A DNA stretch of 64,000 nt from Desulfovibrio sp. (GCA_016208105.1 JACQYS010000001.1:62001-126000), one strand, 5' to 3'. Positions 23,893-33,189 are shown, numbered from the stretch's first letter. Notes: generated by a model not told the origin, from the letters alone. Numbers and translations are program-made.

Positions 23893-23950
23893 ACTTAAAA
23901 TCCCTTGATCCGAAAGGGCCGCTCCGGTTCGAGTTTGGCCTCGGGCACCA
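23893..23950 (+). repeat. attR, displaced 3' fragment of tRNA-Leu
   Basis: The 58 bp match attL at 52 positions: the first 26 bp are identical, six changes fall in the variable and T arms, and CCA is kept. The changes break an A-T pair in the variable arm and weaken the T stem, as expected for an unselected remnant left after integration. Confidence 0.88.
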
Positions 23951-24298
23951 ACTCTAGTTATCGCGGCTGATTAGAATCCACTCCTAATGACCTTGCTTCG
24001 GTGAGGACTTCAGGAGGAGCGGAAGTTCTTAATATTTTCTCTTTAATTTCAGGGCAATGCATGATGAACGCAAAGTGATGTGGGAGGGATCTCTATAGCC
24101 AAAAACCAGTGGTCTCTTGAGCTGAATACAGTCCCGGCGTTCACTGATGCGAGATCCTCTAGCGCGACAAATACCACAGGGTATGTGGAATTTGTTTTAC
24201 TTTCCTGGATGTTGTGGTATCTAGAGACAACAGTCTTAAAACCCGCCGGGAAAGACTTGCTCGCGGCGAACAGGAACTTTCATTTGCCTGGGGGCTCG
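23951..24298. other. Intergenic region between attR and the sugar transporter genes
   Basis: About 350 bp with no convincing gene. The XylF frame is open back to 24080, but that part lacks signal-peptide character. It should hold the promoter of the transport operon; I cannot point to a clear one. Confidence 0.5.
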
Positions 24299-25330
24299 AT
24301 GAACCCGCTCGCCTTGTTCAAGTTCGCTCTTCTCTTCCTGGCGCTCATCCTGTCCGCCTGTACTCCCGACAGACACAACGACGGCAAGCTCATCATCGGC
24401 GTTTCCATCCCCACGCAACGCGAAGAACGCTGGGTGCGCGACGTTCAGGTGCTCAAGGCCGAGGCCAAGGCCCATTCGGCAGAGCTGCTCCTCCAAATCT
24501 CCGACAATGACGCCAACCGCCAGCTCGCCCAGTGCGAGAACCTGCTGGCCCAGAACATCGACGTCCTGATCCTCGCCCCGCATGATGCCTCCGCTGCTTC
24601 GATCATTGTGGAAAAGGCCCACCGGGTGGGCGTCAAGGTCATCTCCTACGACAGGCTCATCAGTCACTCCGATGTTGACCTCTACATCTCCTTCGACAAC
24701 GTCAAGGTTGGCGAAATCCAGGGCGCATACCTCACGAACCTTGTACCCAAGGGTGTGTATGCAGTGCTGGCTGGCGCTCCGACCGACAACAACGCCAAGC
24801 TCTTCCACCAGGGAGCTCTGAATGTCTTGAAGCCTTTGGTGGATAAGGGCGACGTGAAGATCGCCATGGACCAGGCGGTCAAGGACTGGCAACCCGTAGA
24901 GGCCATGAAGCTCATTGAGGACACGCTCACCGCCAACAAAAATAGAATCGACGCGGTGCTCGCGCCCAACGACGGAACCGCGGGCGGTGCGATCCAGGCA
25001 CTCGCCCAACAGGGGTTGGCCGGTAAGATCCCTGTCACCGGCCAGGACGCAGAGGCCTCGGCGGCAAAGCGGATCATTGAAGGCACCCAGGCCATGACCG
25101 TCTTCAAGGACACACGCGAACTCGCCAAAGCCGCAATTCAAGCAGCAGCGGATTTCGAAGCAGGCAAAGATCCCGGAGCCACTTCGTCGGTGGATAACGG
25201 CCGGATCAAAGTCCCGTCCTTTCTCATGACGCCTATTGCGGTCGATAAGACCAACATCGACCGCGTGTTGGTGCAAAGCGGTTATCTGCCGCGCGAAGCC
25301 GTCTACGGCAAAAACGCCCAAATCCCTTAA
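24299..25330 (+). CDS. xylF: Sugar ABC transporter substrate-binding lipoprotein, XylF type
   Basis: A 343-residue periplasmic binding protein. A signal peptide ends in a lipobox (LILSACTP), so it is probably a lipoprotein. The body closely follows E. coli XylF patterns: VISYDRLI, ISFDNVKVGEIQG, GAPTDNNAKLFHQGALNVLKPL, LTANKNRIDAVLAPNDGTAGGAIQAL and GQDAEASAAKRI. Xylose or a related pentose or cyclitol is the likely ligand. The ATG at 24299 is chosen for the signal peptide and a GGGGG site upstream. It is followed within 12 bp by the ATPase gene. Confidence 0.88.
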   Translation: MNPLALFKFALLFLALILSACTPDRHNDGKLIIGVSIPTQREERWVRDVQVLKAEAKAHSAELLLQISDNDANRQLAQCENLLAQNIDVLILAPHDASAASIIVEKAHRVGVKVISYDRLISHSDVDLYISFDNVKVGEIQGAYLTNLVPKGVYAVLAGAPTDNNAKLFHQGALNVLKPLVDKGDVKIAMDQAVKDWQPVEAMKLIEDTLTANKNRIDAVLAPNDGTAGGAIQALAQQGLAGKIPVTGQDAEASAAKRIIEGTQAMTVFKDTRELAKAAIQAAADFEAGKDPGATSSVDNGRIKVPSFLMTPIAVDKTNIDRVLVQSGYLPREAVYGKNAQIP

Positions 25331-25341
25331 GCGAGGCGGCC

Positions 25342-26856
25342 ATGGACGACATGATTCTGGAGATGGAAAACATCGGCATGGTCTTTCCCGGCGTGCGCGC
25401 CCTCGACAACGTGACCTTTGGCGTGCGCCGGGGAGAAATCCATGCCCTTGTCGGCGAGAATGGCGCAGGCAAGTCCACGCTCATGAAGATCTTAAGCGGC
25501 GTTTACCCGGCCGGGAGCTATGAGGGGGAGGTCCGCATCGACGGAAATACCTGCCACTTCACGGGTATCAGGGAAGCAGAGAAGGCTGGTGTGGCCATCA
25601 TTCACCAGGAACTTGCCCAGGTCAAAATGCTCTCGGTCATGGAGAACATCCTCCTGGGCAACGAGATTGCGCGGCTGGGCGTGATCGATTGGGACCAATC
25701 GCTTGCCAGGGTGGAAAGCGCGCTCAGTCGCGTGGAGCTCGACGTTCCCCCTGATCGGGAGATCAAACACCTGGGCGTGGGCGAACAGCAGCTTGTGGAG
25801 ATCGCCAAGGCATTTACGAAAAACGCCCGTATCCTGATTCTGGACGAACCCACCGCAGCCCTGTCCGATACGGAGGCTCAACGTTTGTTGGCCATATTGA
25901 CCGGACTTAAGGACGAAGGCGTGACCTGCATCTACATTTCGCACAGACTGGAGGAGGTATTGGCCATAGCCGACCGAACCACGGTGCTGCGAGACGGGAA
26001 AACCGTAGGTACGTATGAAAGGCAGGAACTAACCAAAGACAGCCTCATCGCCAGGATGGTCGGGCGGGAGATGACGGACCTCTACCCTCGCAGGCAACCT
26101 GCGATCGGCGAGCCGTGCCTTACGCTTGAAGACTGGGAGGTCGTGGACGAAGGCTCGGGACGAAGCCTTCACGATATGGGCTTCACCTTGCACCAGGGCG
26201 AAGTGCTGGGGCTTGCCGGTCTGGTAGGCGCGGGCCGGAGTGAGCTTGTCATGAGCCTTTTCAACTGCTGGGGGAAAAAACTCCGCGGCAAAGTTGTTTT
26301 GCTGGGGCGCAGCCTTGAGATCACTTCTCCCCAGGACGCTATCAGTGCAGGCATCTGCCTCGCCTCCGAAGACCGTAAACGCTACGGCCTTATTATTTCG
26401 AGCGACGTTCGCACCAACACCACGCTCTCAGCGCTGGACAAAGTATCCCACCATGGCCTGATCGATTTTGATGAAGAGATCGGCCAGGCCGAAAAGTACG
26501 TTCGGGAACTCACGATAAAGACGCCTTCTATCGAGCAGATCGTCGGCAACTTAAGCGGCGGCAACCAGCAAAAGGTTGTTTTGGCCAAATGTCTGATGAC
26601 CGGTCCCTCGGCCGTCATTCTCGACGAGCCAACCCGGGGCGTGGACGTTGGAGCGAAATACGAAATCTACACCATCATCAACGAGCTGGCCGCGAAAGGT
26701 GTCGGCGTGCTGGTCATCTCTTCGGACCTGCCCGAGCTGCTTGGGATCTGCGACCGCATCCTGGTGATGCACGAAGGTCGCTTCACCGGCGATGTACCCA
26801 TCCAGGAGGCCACACAGGAAAACATCATGGCCTGTGCCGTGGGAATGAACCTTTGA
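25342..26856 (+). CDS. xylG: Sugar ABC transporter ATP-binding protein, XylG type (two ABC domains)
   Basis: A 504-residue protein with two nucleotide-binding domains in tandem, as in XylG, RbsA and MglA. The first has Walker A GENGAGKSTLMK, Q-loop region AIIHQELAQVKML, signature LGVGEQQLVEIAKA and Walker B ILILDEPTAAL. The second has the usual degenerate Walker A (GLVGAGRSELV), signature LSGGNQQKVVLAKCL and Walker B AVILDEPTRGVDVGAKYE. PAGSYEGEV near residue 55 is XylG-like. It energises uptake with the neighbouring binding protein and permease. Confidence 0.93.
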   Translation: MDDMILEMENIGMVFPGVRALDNVTFGVRRGEIHALVGENGAGKSTLMKILSGVYPAGSYEGEVRIDGNTCHFTGIREAEKAGVAIIHQELAQVKMLSVMENILLGNEIARLGVIDWDQSLARVESALSRVELDVPPDREIKHLGVGEQQLVEIAKAFTKNARILILDEPTAALSDTEAQRLLAILTGLKDEGVTCIYISHRLEEVLAIADRTTVLRDGKTVGTYERQELTKDSLIARMVGREMTDLYPRRQPAIGEPCLTLEDWEVVDEGSGRSLHDMGFTLHQGEVLGLAGLVGAGRSELVMSLFNCWGKKLRGKVVLLGRSLEITSPQDAISAGICLASEDRKRYGLIISSDVRTNTTLSALDKVSHHGLIDFDEEIGQAEKYVRELTIKTPSIEQIVGNLSGGNQQKVVLAKCLMTGPSAVILDEPTRGVDVGAKYEIYTIINELAAKGVGVLVISSDLPELLGICDRILVMHEGRFTGDVPIQEATQENIMACAVGMNL

Positions 26857-26872
26857 AGGGGAGCATAACGGC

Positions 26873-28018
26873 ATGAACCACAGCGCAGCGTCATCGGTAC
26901 AGGGCCTTCAGGGCAATTTGCGGAAATACACCATGTTTATCGCGCTCGCCGCGATCTGGATCATCTTCAGCCTTGCCACTGAAGGTATTTTCATCGCGCC
27001 GCGAAATCTTTCGAATCTCTTCCTCCAGACAGTGGTCACGGCCATCGTCGCTTCGGGCATGACGCTCATCATCGTCACCGGCAACATCGATCTGTCGGTC
27101 GGCTCGGTGGCGGGCTTCGCCGGTGCGATAGCCGCAGTGCTGCAGGTGAAGTACGGGATGCCAACCGCCGGCGCCTGGCTCGCGGCACTTGCCGCAGGCT
27201 TGCTGATCGGCGCCTGGCACGGCTTCTGGGTGGCATGCAAGGGGGTGCCATCGTTTATCGTGACGCTTGCGTCGATGATGGTCTTTCGCGGGGCGATCCT
27301 GGGCATAACAGGCGGGGCTACGGTGAGCCCCCTCTCCGAGAGCTTCAAGGCGGTGGGAGTAAATTATTTTCCTCCTGCCGCCAGCGCCATACTCGCTGGC
27401 GTGCTCATTGTGCTCTTCCTGGTAATGTCTTTGCGTCTTCGCGCTTTTAAGGCGAAAAAAGGCCTCTCGGTCGCCCCCCCGGGAATAGCGGCACTCAAAA
27501 TTCTCAGCATTGTCGCGGCCATGGTCGCCTTTTTCGGTATCCTTATCTTCAACCAGGGAATCCCCTATGCCGTGCTGCTGCTCATAGGGCTGGTCTTCGC
27601 GCTCGGATTCCTCGCCCGCGACACAGTGTTTGGAAGGCGCCTCTACGCTATCGGCGGCAATTCCGAAGCAGCCAGACTCTCGGGAATAAACATCCGTTCC
27701 AACCTCATGGCGCTGTTCATGCTCTTCGGGGCCCTGGTAGCCCTTGCGGGCCTGGTCATGACCGCGCGAATCAATGCCGCTACGGTTTCGGCAGGCGTGA
27801 ACATGGAGCTCGACGCCATCGCTGCCTGCGTCATCGGCGGCACGAGCCTCATGGGCGGAGCGGGCACGATCATCGGCTCAGTCATTGGCGCACTTATCAT
27901 GGCCAGCCTCGACAACGGCATGAGCCTCATGAACCTGGATATCACCTATCAATACATCATCAAGGGACTCATCCTGCTTATTGCGGTCTGGATCGACATC
28001 GCCACCCGCAAACAATAA
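26873..28018 (+). CDS. xylH: Sugar ABC transporter permease, XylH type
   Basis: A 381-residue inner-membrane protein with about 10-11 hydrophobic segments. TGNIDLSVGSVAGFAGA and the C-terminal AACVIGGTSLMGGAGTIIGSVIGALIM are the hallmark motifs of the ribose/xylose permease family. KKGLSVAPPGIAALKI forms a cytoplasmic insertion also seen in XylH-type permeases. The gene is 16 bp after the ATPase gene and 15 bp before the aminotransferase gene, so transport and metabolism are in one operon. Confidence 0.92.
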   Translation: MNHSAASSVQGLQGNLRKYTMFIALAAIWIIFSLATEGIFIAPRNLSNLFLQTVVTAIVASGMTLIIVTGNIDLSVGSVAGFAGAIAAVLQVKYGMPTAGAWLAALAAGLLIGAWHGFWVACKGVPSFIVTLASMMVFRGAILGITGGATVSPLSESFKAVGVNYFPPAASAILAGVLIVLFLVMSLRLRAFKAKKGLSVAPPGIAALKILSIVAAMVAFFGILIFNQGIPYAVLLLIGLVFALGFLARDTVFGRRLYAIGGNSEAARLSGINIRSNLMALFMLFGALVALAGLVMTARINAATVSAGVNMELDAIAACVIGGTSLMGGAGTIIGSVIGALIMASLDNGMSLMNLDITYQYIIKGLILLIAVWIDIATRKQ

Positions 28019-28033
28019 CCAAGAGGGGAACTC

Positions 28034-29344
28034 ATGGACGACAAGAACGCTTTTGGCCCACTCGCTCTGGAAGGTGGCAAGCCCGTGCGTACGCTCCCGT
28101 TGCCCTGGGAACTGCCCGGTTCGCACTATATCGGGCAGGAAGAACTCGACATGCTGCGCCAAGTGGTCGAGTCGAGGAGTCCCTTCCGCTACTATGGTCC
28201 GGATTTGCGGCACATGGTCGACCATCTGGAAGACGCCTTTCGTTCCCGCTACGGGAGGGCCCATGCCTTGGGCGTGAACAGCGGCACTGCCGCGCTCCAT
28301 ATAGCCCTGGCCGCAATCGGCGTCGGTCCTGGCGACGAGGTGCTCGTGCCCGGCTACATGTGGGTGAGCTGCTTAAGCGCAGTGGTCCGGCTGGGAGCTA
28401 TCCCCAGGCTGGTCGACATCGACGACACTTTCTGCATGTGCCCGGATGACCTGAAGAAAAAGATCGGGCCCCGGTCCAAAGCGATCATGTGCGTACACAT
28501 GTCCGGTGCCCCCGGGCATATAGACCAGATCTCGGAAATCGCCCGGGGCGCCGGGATTGCCCTGCTGGAGGACTGCGCCCAGGCCAACGGCTCGAGTTTG
28601 AAGGGCAAGCGCGTGGGTACCTTCGGTGATATCGCGATCATGAGTTTTCAACTCAACAAGAACATGACCGCGGGCGAAGGCGGCATGATCGTGTGCGACG
28701 ACGAGGGCCTCTACAACCGTGCCTTTGCGGTCCACGACCTGGGCTATGCCCGGGACGCCTCCGGCAGGCTCGATGTGAAGAACGAAGCCTGCCAGCTCTG
28801 GGGAATAGGCAGCCGCATGAGCGAGATCACCGGTGCATTCGCCCTGGCCCAGGAAAAAAAGCTCGACCGGATCACGGGGGCCATGCGCAGCGCCAAATGG
28901 AAGATCCGCCGGGCGCTCGAAGGAACGCCGGGCCTTGCCTTCCGGAGGATTCTCGATCCGGAAGGAGACTCCGGGCCGTTTCTCATCACCATGCATCCGA
29001 GCGCCGAATACTGCCAACGCTTTAGCACGGTGCTGAAGGCCGAGGGCATCAAGGGCCAACCAGGCGGGCTGGCGTTTCTCCCCATGGAGGAGTGGGGCCT
29101 GCACTGGCATTTCAACAACCAGAGCCTGGTCAGGAAAACGAGCCTCCAGGCGGGGGGATTCCCCTGGTCGCATCCGGCCAACGCATTTGCCGCAGAGTAC
29201 AGTTACGGGCGCGGCACTCTCCCCCGCTGCGACGACCTGTGCGCGCGTTCGAGCCTGCTGACCGTGGCCTCCTGTTTGAGCGAACAGGACATCGACGACA
29301 TCATCACGGCCTTCAAAAAAGTCGCGGCCCATCTCGCGGCGTAA
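28034..29344 (+). CDS. DegT/DnrJ/EryC1/StrS family PLP-dependent aminotransferase
   Basis: A 436-residue sugar aminotransferase-like protein. GVNSGTAALHIALAAIGVGPGDEV is the phosphate-binding segment, LLEDCAQANGSSLKGKRVGTFGD holds the PLP-pyridine Asp, and FQLNKNMTAGEGGMI holds the Schiff-base Lys. Members transaminate keto-sugars or keto-cyclitols (for example scyllo-inosose in StsC-like enzymes). The size and N-terminal extension (LALEGGKPVRTLPLPW) resemble the StsC/AHBA-synthase side of the family. Followed 18 bp later by a Gfo/Idh dehydrogenase that could make the keto substrate. Confidence 0.9.
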   Translation: MDDKNAFGPLALEGGKPVRTLPLPWELPGSHYIGQEELDMLRQVVESRSPFRYYGPDLRHMVDHLEDAFRSRYGRAHALGVNSGTAALHIALAAIGVGPGDEVLVPGYMWVSCLSAVVRLGAIPRLVDIDDTFCMCPDDLKKKIGPRSKAIMCVHMSGAPGHIDQISEIARGAGIALLEDCAQANGSSLKGKRVGTFGDIAIMSFQLNKNMTAGEGGMIVCDDEGLYNRAFAVHDLGYARDASGRLDVKNEACQLWGIGSRMSEITGAFALAQEKKLDRITGAMRSAKWKIRRALEGTPGLAFRRILDPEGDSGPFLITMHPSAEYCQRFSTVLKAEGIKGQPGGLAFLPMEEWGLHWHFNNQSLVRKTSLQAGGFPWSHPANAFAAEYSYGRGTLPRCDDLCARSSLLTVASCLSEQDIDDIITAFKKVAAHLAA

Positions 29345-29361
29345 GCCAAGGTGAACCACCC

Positions 29362-30513
29362 ATGAGAACAATCACCTGCGGCATTATTGGTCTTGGATTC
29401 ATCGGGCCCGCTCACATCGATGCGCTGGTACGCACCGAAGGAGTGCGAATCGCGGCCCTGGCAGACGTCAACGAGGACAACGCCCGTGCGGTCGCCGATC
29501 GGTTCTCTATCCCCAAGGTCCATTCCGACTACCGGGAGCTGTTGAAGGATGAATCGATCGAGGTCGTGCATAACTGTACGCCCAACCATCTTCACTTTCC
29601 GATCAACATGGCGATCATCGCCGCAAACAAACACGTGGTCGGCGAAAAGCCTTTGGCGATTTCCGGGGACGAAGCCCGGCAACTGGTCGTAGCGGCTGAG
29701 CGAGCCGGCATAGTAAACGCCGTATGCTACGTGTACCGGTATTTTCCCATGGTGCAGCAGGCAGCGGCTCTGGTGCGTAAAAACGACATGGGGCGCATAT
29801 TTGCCGTGCACGGGACCTACCTTCAGGACTGGCTGCTCTACGAAACCGACTGGAACTGGCGGCTTGATCCCTCGGCCGCGGGCCAGAGCCGCGCGGTCGC
29901 GGACATCGGCACGCATTGCATGGACCTGGCCCGGTTCGTGATGGGCAAACGAATCACCCGGGTTATGGCCGATCTGTTCACTGTTCATTCTCAACGCAAG
30001 AAGCCTCTCGCCCAGCACGATACCTTCTCAGGCACGCTCTCCGCCGAACCCGCCTGTACCGACGTGGATATTAAAACCGAGGACCAAGCCCACATTTTGA
30101 CCGAATTTGAAGACGGAGCGCGGGGAATATTTTGCATTTCCCAAGTGGCGGCGGGCAGGAAAAACCACCTCTCACTCGAGGTTTGGGGGTCAAAGAAGAG
30201 CCTGTGGTGGGACCAGGAACGGCCGAACGAGCTGTACCTGGGGTGTCGCAACGAGGCCAACCAGCTGCTCATGAAGGACCCGCAGCTCCTCGAACCCGAG
30301 GCTCGCGAATACGCTCACTACCCCGGGGGGCACACTGAAGGCTACCCCACGTGCATGCGGAACCTCTTCCGCAACATCTACCGACGGGTGCGCGAGCCGG
30401 ACCGGCCTGTTGATTTCGCGACATTCAGGGACGGCTGCGAGATCGATCTTTTGGTGGAAGCGATCCTTAGGAGCTGCTCATCGAAGCAGTGGGAAACGGT
30501 ACACCTTGTCTGA
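29362..30513 (+). CDS. Gfo/Idh/MocA family NAD(P)-dependent oxidoreductase
   Basis: A 383-residue dehydrogenase with an N-terminal Rossmann fold (CGIIGLGFIGPAH), the EKP motif in VVGEKPLAIS containing the catalytic Lys, and a C-terminal alpha/beta domain with AVADIGTHCMDLARFVMG supplying the Asp and His. It would oxidise a sugar or cyclitol hydroxyl to the ketone. The ATG at 29362 is chosen to begin the Rossmann fold; the open frame reaching 29092 lies within the aminotransferase gene. The end overlaps the MFS gene start. Confidence 0.9.
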   Translation: MRTITCGIIGLGFIGPAHIDALVRTEGVRIAALADVNEDNARAVADRFSIPKVHSDYRELLKDESIEVVHNCTPNHLHFPINMAIIAANKHVVGEKPLAISGDEARQLVVAAERAGIVNAVCYVYRYFPMVQQAAALVRKNDMGRIFAVHGTYLQDWLLYETDWNWRLDPSAAGQSRAVADIGTHCMDLARFVMGKRITRVMADLFTVHSQRKKPLAQHDTFSGTLSAEPACTDVDIKTEDQAHILTEFEDGARGIFCISQVAAGRKNHLSLEVWGSKKSLWWDQERPNELYLGCRNEANQLLMKDPQLLEPEAREYAHYPGGHTEGYPTCMRNLFRNIYRRVREPDRPVDFATFRDGCEIDLLVEAILRSCSSKQWETVHLV

Positions 30514-31960
30514 AAACGAAGGCCATCCCATAGGCTCGATCCATAAGATCGACAGTGTCCCGGCGGTCACGCGCGCAACGTTCGTGATCGCCTGGACCGC
30601 CCTGTGGGGCAGTCTGCTAGTGGGCTACAACACGGGCATCATGGCCGGGGCGCTCGAGTTCATCGCCGGGGAGTTCCCAATCTCAACGCTCGAAAAAAGC
30701 GTGGTGGTCACGGCCATTCTGGTCGGCGGTTTCCTCGGCGGACTCTTGTGTGGCCTTGTGGCCGAGCGTTTCGGTCAGCGGCCGGTGCTTCTGGCCACGG
30801 CACTCGTGTACACCACGAGCGCCGTGGCCTGCGCATTCGCTGACAGCATAGCGACGCTCATTGTCTGGCGGTTCGTCATGGGGTTCGCGGTGGGCGCCTC
30901 GACCATGGTCCTGCCTGAATACGTTGCTGAAACATCCCCGGCGCGATGGAGAGGGGTATTGGTCTCGATTACACCGCTGGCCATCACCTCGGGGTTTCTC
31001 TTGGCGTATCTCGCGGATTATTCCCTGGCCGCGCAGGGGGATTGGCGCGGAATGCTCGGATCGGGGGTGATCCCCGGCACGCTTATGCTCTTAGGCCTCA
31101 CGCTTGCTCCGGAGAGTCCGGACTGGCTCCTGTGCAAGGGCCGTATTGAAAAAGCCCGGGCCGCCTATCTGGCCGTACACGGCGTTCCATGGCCCCGGGA
31201 GGCCATGGAGTCGGCAAGCTGCGGGAACGAGCAAAGCGTGACCTGGTCCGATGTGGCGGTCAAACCGGTGAGAAGCGTGCTCATTGTGGGTGCCGGGCTC
31301 TTCTTGTTGCAGAACTTAAGCGGCATCGACGCGATTCTTTATTATGCGCCTGAAATCTTCAGGGCTGCCGGATTCGCCTCGGTCGAGGGCAGGCTTCTCT
31401 CCACCGTGGGCCTGGGCGCAGTCAACGTCCTGGCCACGGTGGCCTCGGCCTTGTGTATTGACCGATGGGGAAGGAGGCCGCTGCTGCTCTGGGGCTTGGC
31501 GGTAATGACCGTGGGCATGGGCCTTTTTGCCGCAAGCCACGTCTCATCTCATGATTCAGTGTTACTGCAACGGGTGCAGGTGGCGGCTTTGTCGGCCTTT
31601 ATCGGGGCGTTCGCCTTCGGAATGGGAGCGGTGCCATACATATTGGCTTCGGAGATATTTCCCCTAAGGGTCCGGAGCCGGTCCATCGGGCTGTGTTCGG
31701 CGGCGGCCTGGGGCATCAATATCGTGGTGATCTTGGGATTCTTGCCGCTGGTCGAGCTTTCAAGTCCGGAGGCCGTGTTCGGGTTTTTCACCGTGGTCAA
31801 TCTGTTTGCGTTTTTCTTTTGCCTTTATTTAGTCCCGGAAACCAAGGGGCGCTCGCTCGAGTCCATCGAGAAGAATTTGATCGCGGGTGTGCGAACCCGC
31901 GACCTGGGACAGGTCATTGAATATGAAGGTGGGTCTGGGAAAGACCGCTCTACGCCCTGA
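30506..31960 (+). CDS. MFS sugar porter-like transporter
   Basis: About 484 residues and 12 membrane segments of the sugar porter family. Signatures are GYNTGIMAGAL, VAERFGQRPVLL, VPESPDWLL-like (APESPDWLL), DRWGRRPLLLWG and the C-terminal VPETKGRSLE. A second transporter in an ABC uptake operon could export a product or provide low-affinity uptake. I favour a TTG start at 30506, overlapping the dehydrogenase stop; no ATG is found between it and the first helix, and the open frame extends to 30410. The start is not certain. Confidence 0.85.
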   Translation: MSENEGHPIGSIHKIDSVPAVTRATFVIAWTALWGSLLVGYNTGIMAGALEFIAGEFPISTLEKSVVVTAILVGGFLGGLLCGLVAERFGQRPVLLATALVYTTSAVACAFADSIATLIVWRFVMGFAVGASTMVLPEYVAETSPARWRGVLVSITPLAITSGFLLAYLADYSLAAQGDWRGMLGSGVIPGTLMLLGLTLAPESPDWLLCKGRIEKARAAYLAVHGVPWPREAMESASCGNEQSVTWSDVAVKPVRSVLIVGAGLFLLQNLSGIDAILYYAPEIFRAAGFASVEGRLLSTVGLGAVNVLATVASALCIDRWGRRPLLLWGLAVMTVGMGLFAASHVSSHDSVLLQRVQVAALSAFIGAFAFGMGAVPYILASEIFPLRVRSRSIGLCSAAAWGINIVVILGFLPLVELSSPEAVFGFFTVVNLFAFFFCLYLVPETKGRSLESIEKNLIAGVRTRDLGQVIEYEGGSGKDRSTP

Positions 31961-32037
31961 CGAACTGAGGTGGCAGAAGCGGTCCTTGCCAGTGACGAAG
32001 GGGGCGGGTTAGCCTTCTGCGAGTACCCCCTAGAATC

Positions 32038-33189
32038 CTACCGGTTGACCGGTAAAGTCAGGATAGGGACCGCAGCCGTCACATTTCCTGATTGCAGTGA
32101 AAGCAGCACGGAGATGAAACCAAATGTGCGTTTCGAATTGAAATCATTATCTTTTATATAATACCACGTGTTGCGGTGTCTGACCGTTTGCAAGGCTCCT
32201 GTGGGTGGCACATTGGAGTTCTCCACCACGATGAAGTGTTCCGGATCGTTATATGCCTCGTCTATTCCGAAGGACCGGACGATTCCTTTGTCCAGGTCCG
32301 ATTTCGGCACCTTGACCCCCCTGTCGAGATAGACCAGCACGCCAATGAAGTTTCTGAACGACACCGGGAGGATAACCCCGTCGTTCTTTTGAATGCTCGT
32401 CTTAGGCAGTCCCAGGGATTCGCTGAGAAAAACCTGGGCGAAGATGGCTCCGTCCTGCAGCCTGCTCCGTTCCAGCTTGGCGCCAAGAAGCTTTTCAAGC
32501 GTGTCCGCCTCCTCCGCGCTGGCAAACCTGAACTGCATGGTCAAACTGATGGGATTTTCCTTGTTGGGCTCCTGGTAGAGGAGGGCGAAATCACCGCGAA
32601 GCGAGATCTTGTTCACCAGCTCGACGAATTGCAGGAAGTCCCTCCTTTGAGCCAGAGCGGTCGCATCGGTCATCTGGTAGTGATCTGGATTATGGAGGCT
32701 TCCGATGCGACGGACCATGAGGTTCAGGAGCATGGGCATTTCCCAACCGGCCCGGTGCAGGAACCAGAATCGGCTGGGACTGATGTCGGCCAGCAGCTGT
32801 GAGACGAATTTCTCACCAAGCAGAGGGGAGTAGGTGATCGTGGGGTTCTCGGCGATGCTTCCTCTTACGGACGGAATCAGCTTGGTCATGGGGTACTGAA
32901 CGTATGGTTCAGCCCCCTGGCTGAATTCTCCCCCCCCTCCTAGCGAGGCGGAGTAGCTAAAAGAGGACGAGATGGAACTCACCTGCATGAAGTAGGGGGA
33001 TTCCGAATATTTGATACGCACGAGGTTGAGCAGCAATTCCTCGCTGTCGCTATTCTGGATGCTTTTGTTGTAATCGATTCTATTGCCCTTGAGCTGGGCC
33101 GGTCCCAAGGAACAGGCTGTCGCAATCAGGCAGGATGATATGGTCAGCAGGATGCTTCTCACAGAAGTGCGGACTGAAGTTGTCTGCAT
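32038..33189 (-). CDS. Lipoprotein of unknown function (paralogue of the one at 59.2 kb)
   Basis: A 383-residue exported lipoprotein: a signal peptide ends at the lipobox LIATACSLGP. I do not recognise a named family, but it shares a plan with the protein at 59236-60363: Cys-x-x-GP start, RIDYNKSIQNSDSEELLLNLVRIKY (DYVASLTESWKRQILLNIVKVRY there), YFMQVSSI/FFMDVGDI, NPTITYSPLLGEKF/RPTVTYKPMTGTPF, and an ending WYYIKDNDFNSKRTFGF...LTLPV / WFWVDDRDLATKRVFSF...LTIPV. The start at 33189 has GAGGAA 7 nt upstream and gives the signal peptide directly. Single gene, opposite to both neighbours. Confidence 0.85.
   Translation of the reverse strand: MQTTSVRTSVRSILLTISSCLIATACSLGPAQLKGNRIDYNKSIQNSDSEELLLNLVRIKYSESPYFMQVSSISSSFSYSASLGGGGEFSQGAEPYVQYPMTKLIPSVRGSIAENPTITYSPLLGEKFVSQLLADISPSRFWFLHRAGWEMPMLLNLMVRRIGSLHNPDHYQMTDATALAQRRDFLQFVELVNKISLRGDFALLYQEPNKENPISLTMQFRFASAEEADTLEKLLGAKLERSRLQDGAIFAQVFLSESLGLPKTSIQKNDGVILPVSFRNFIGVLVYLDRGVKVPKSDLDKGIVRSFGIDEAYNDPEHFIVVENSNVPPTGALQTVRHRNTWYYIKDNDFNSKRTFGFISVLLSLQSGNVTAAVPILTLPVNR

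Larger units (their letters stand above)
13218..23950. mobile_element. Integrated mobilizable element (about 10.7 kb) in tRNA-Leu
   Basis: The element is bounded by attL (inside tRNA-Leu) and attR. At the left end is a tyrosine integrase; at the right end are an AlpA-type small regulator, a DUF3987 protein, mobC and mobA with nested mob genes. No type IV secretion or full conjugation genes are visible, so it would need a helper: an integrative and mobilizable element. Cargo between integrase and mob genes is a Crp/Fnr regulator, a quinol NO reductase and a flavodiiron protein. The regulator gene and its flanks are much more AT-rich than the host genes, supporting transfer. Confidence 0.88.
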
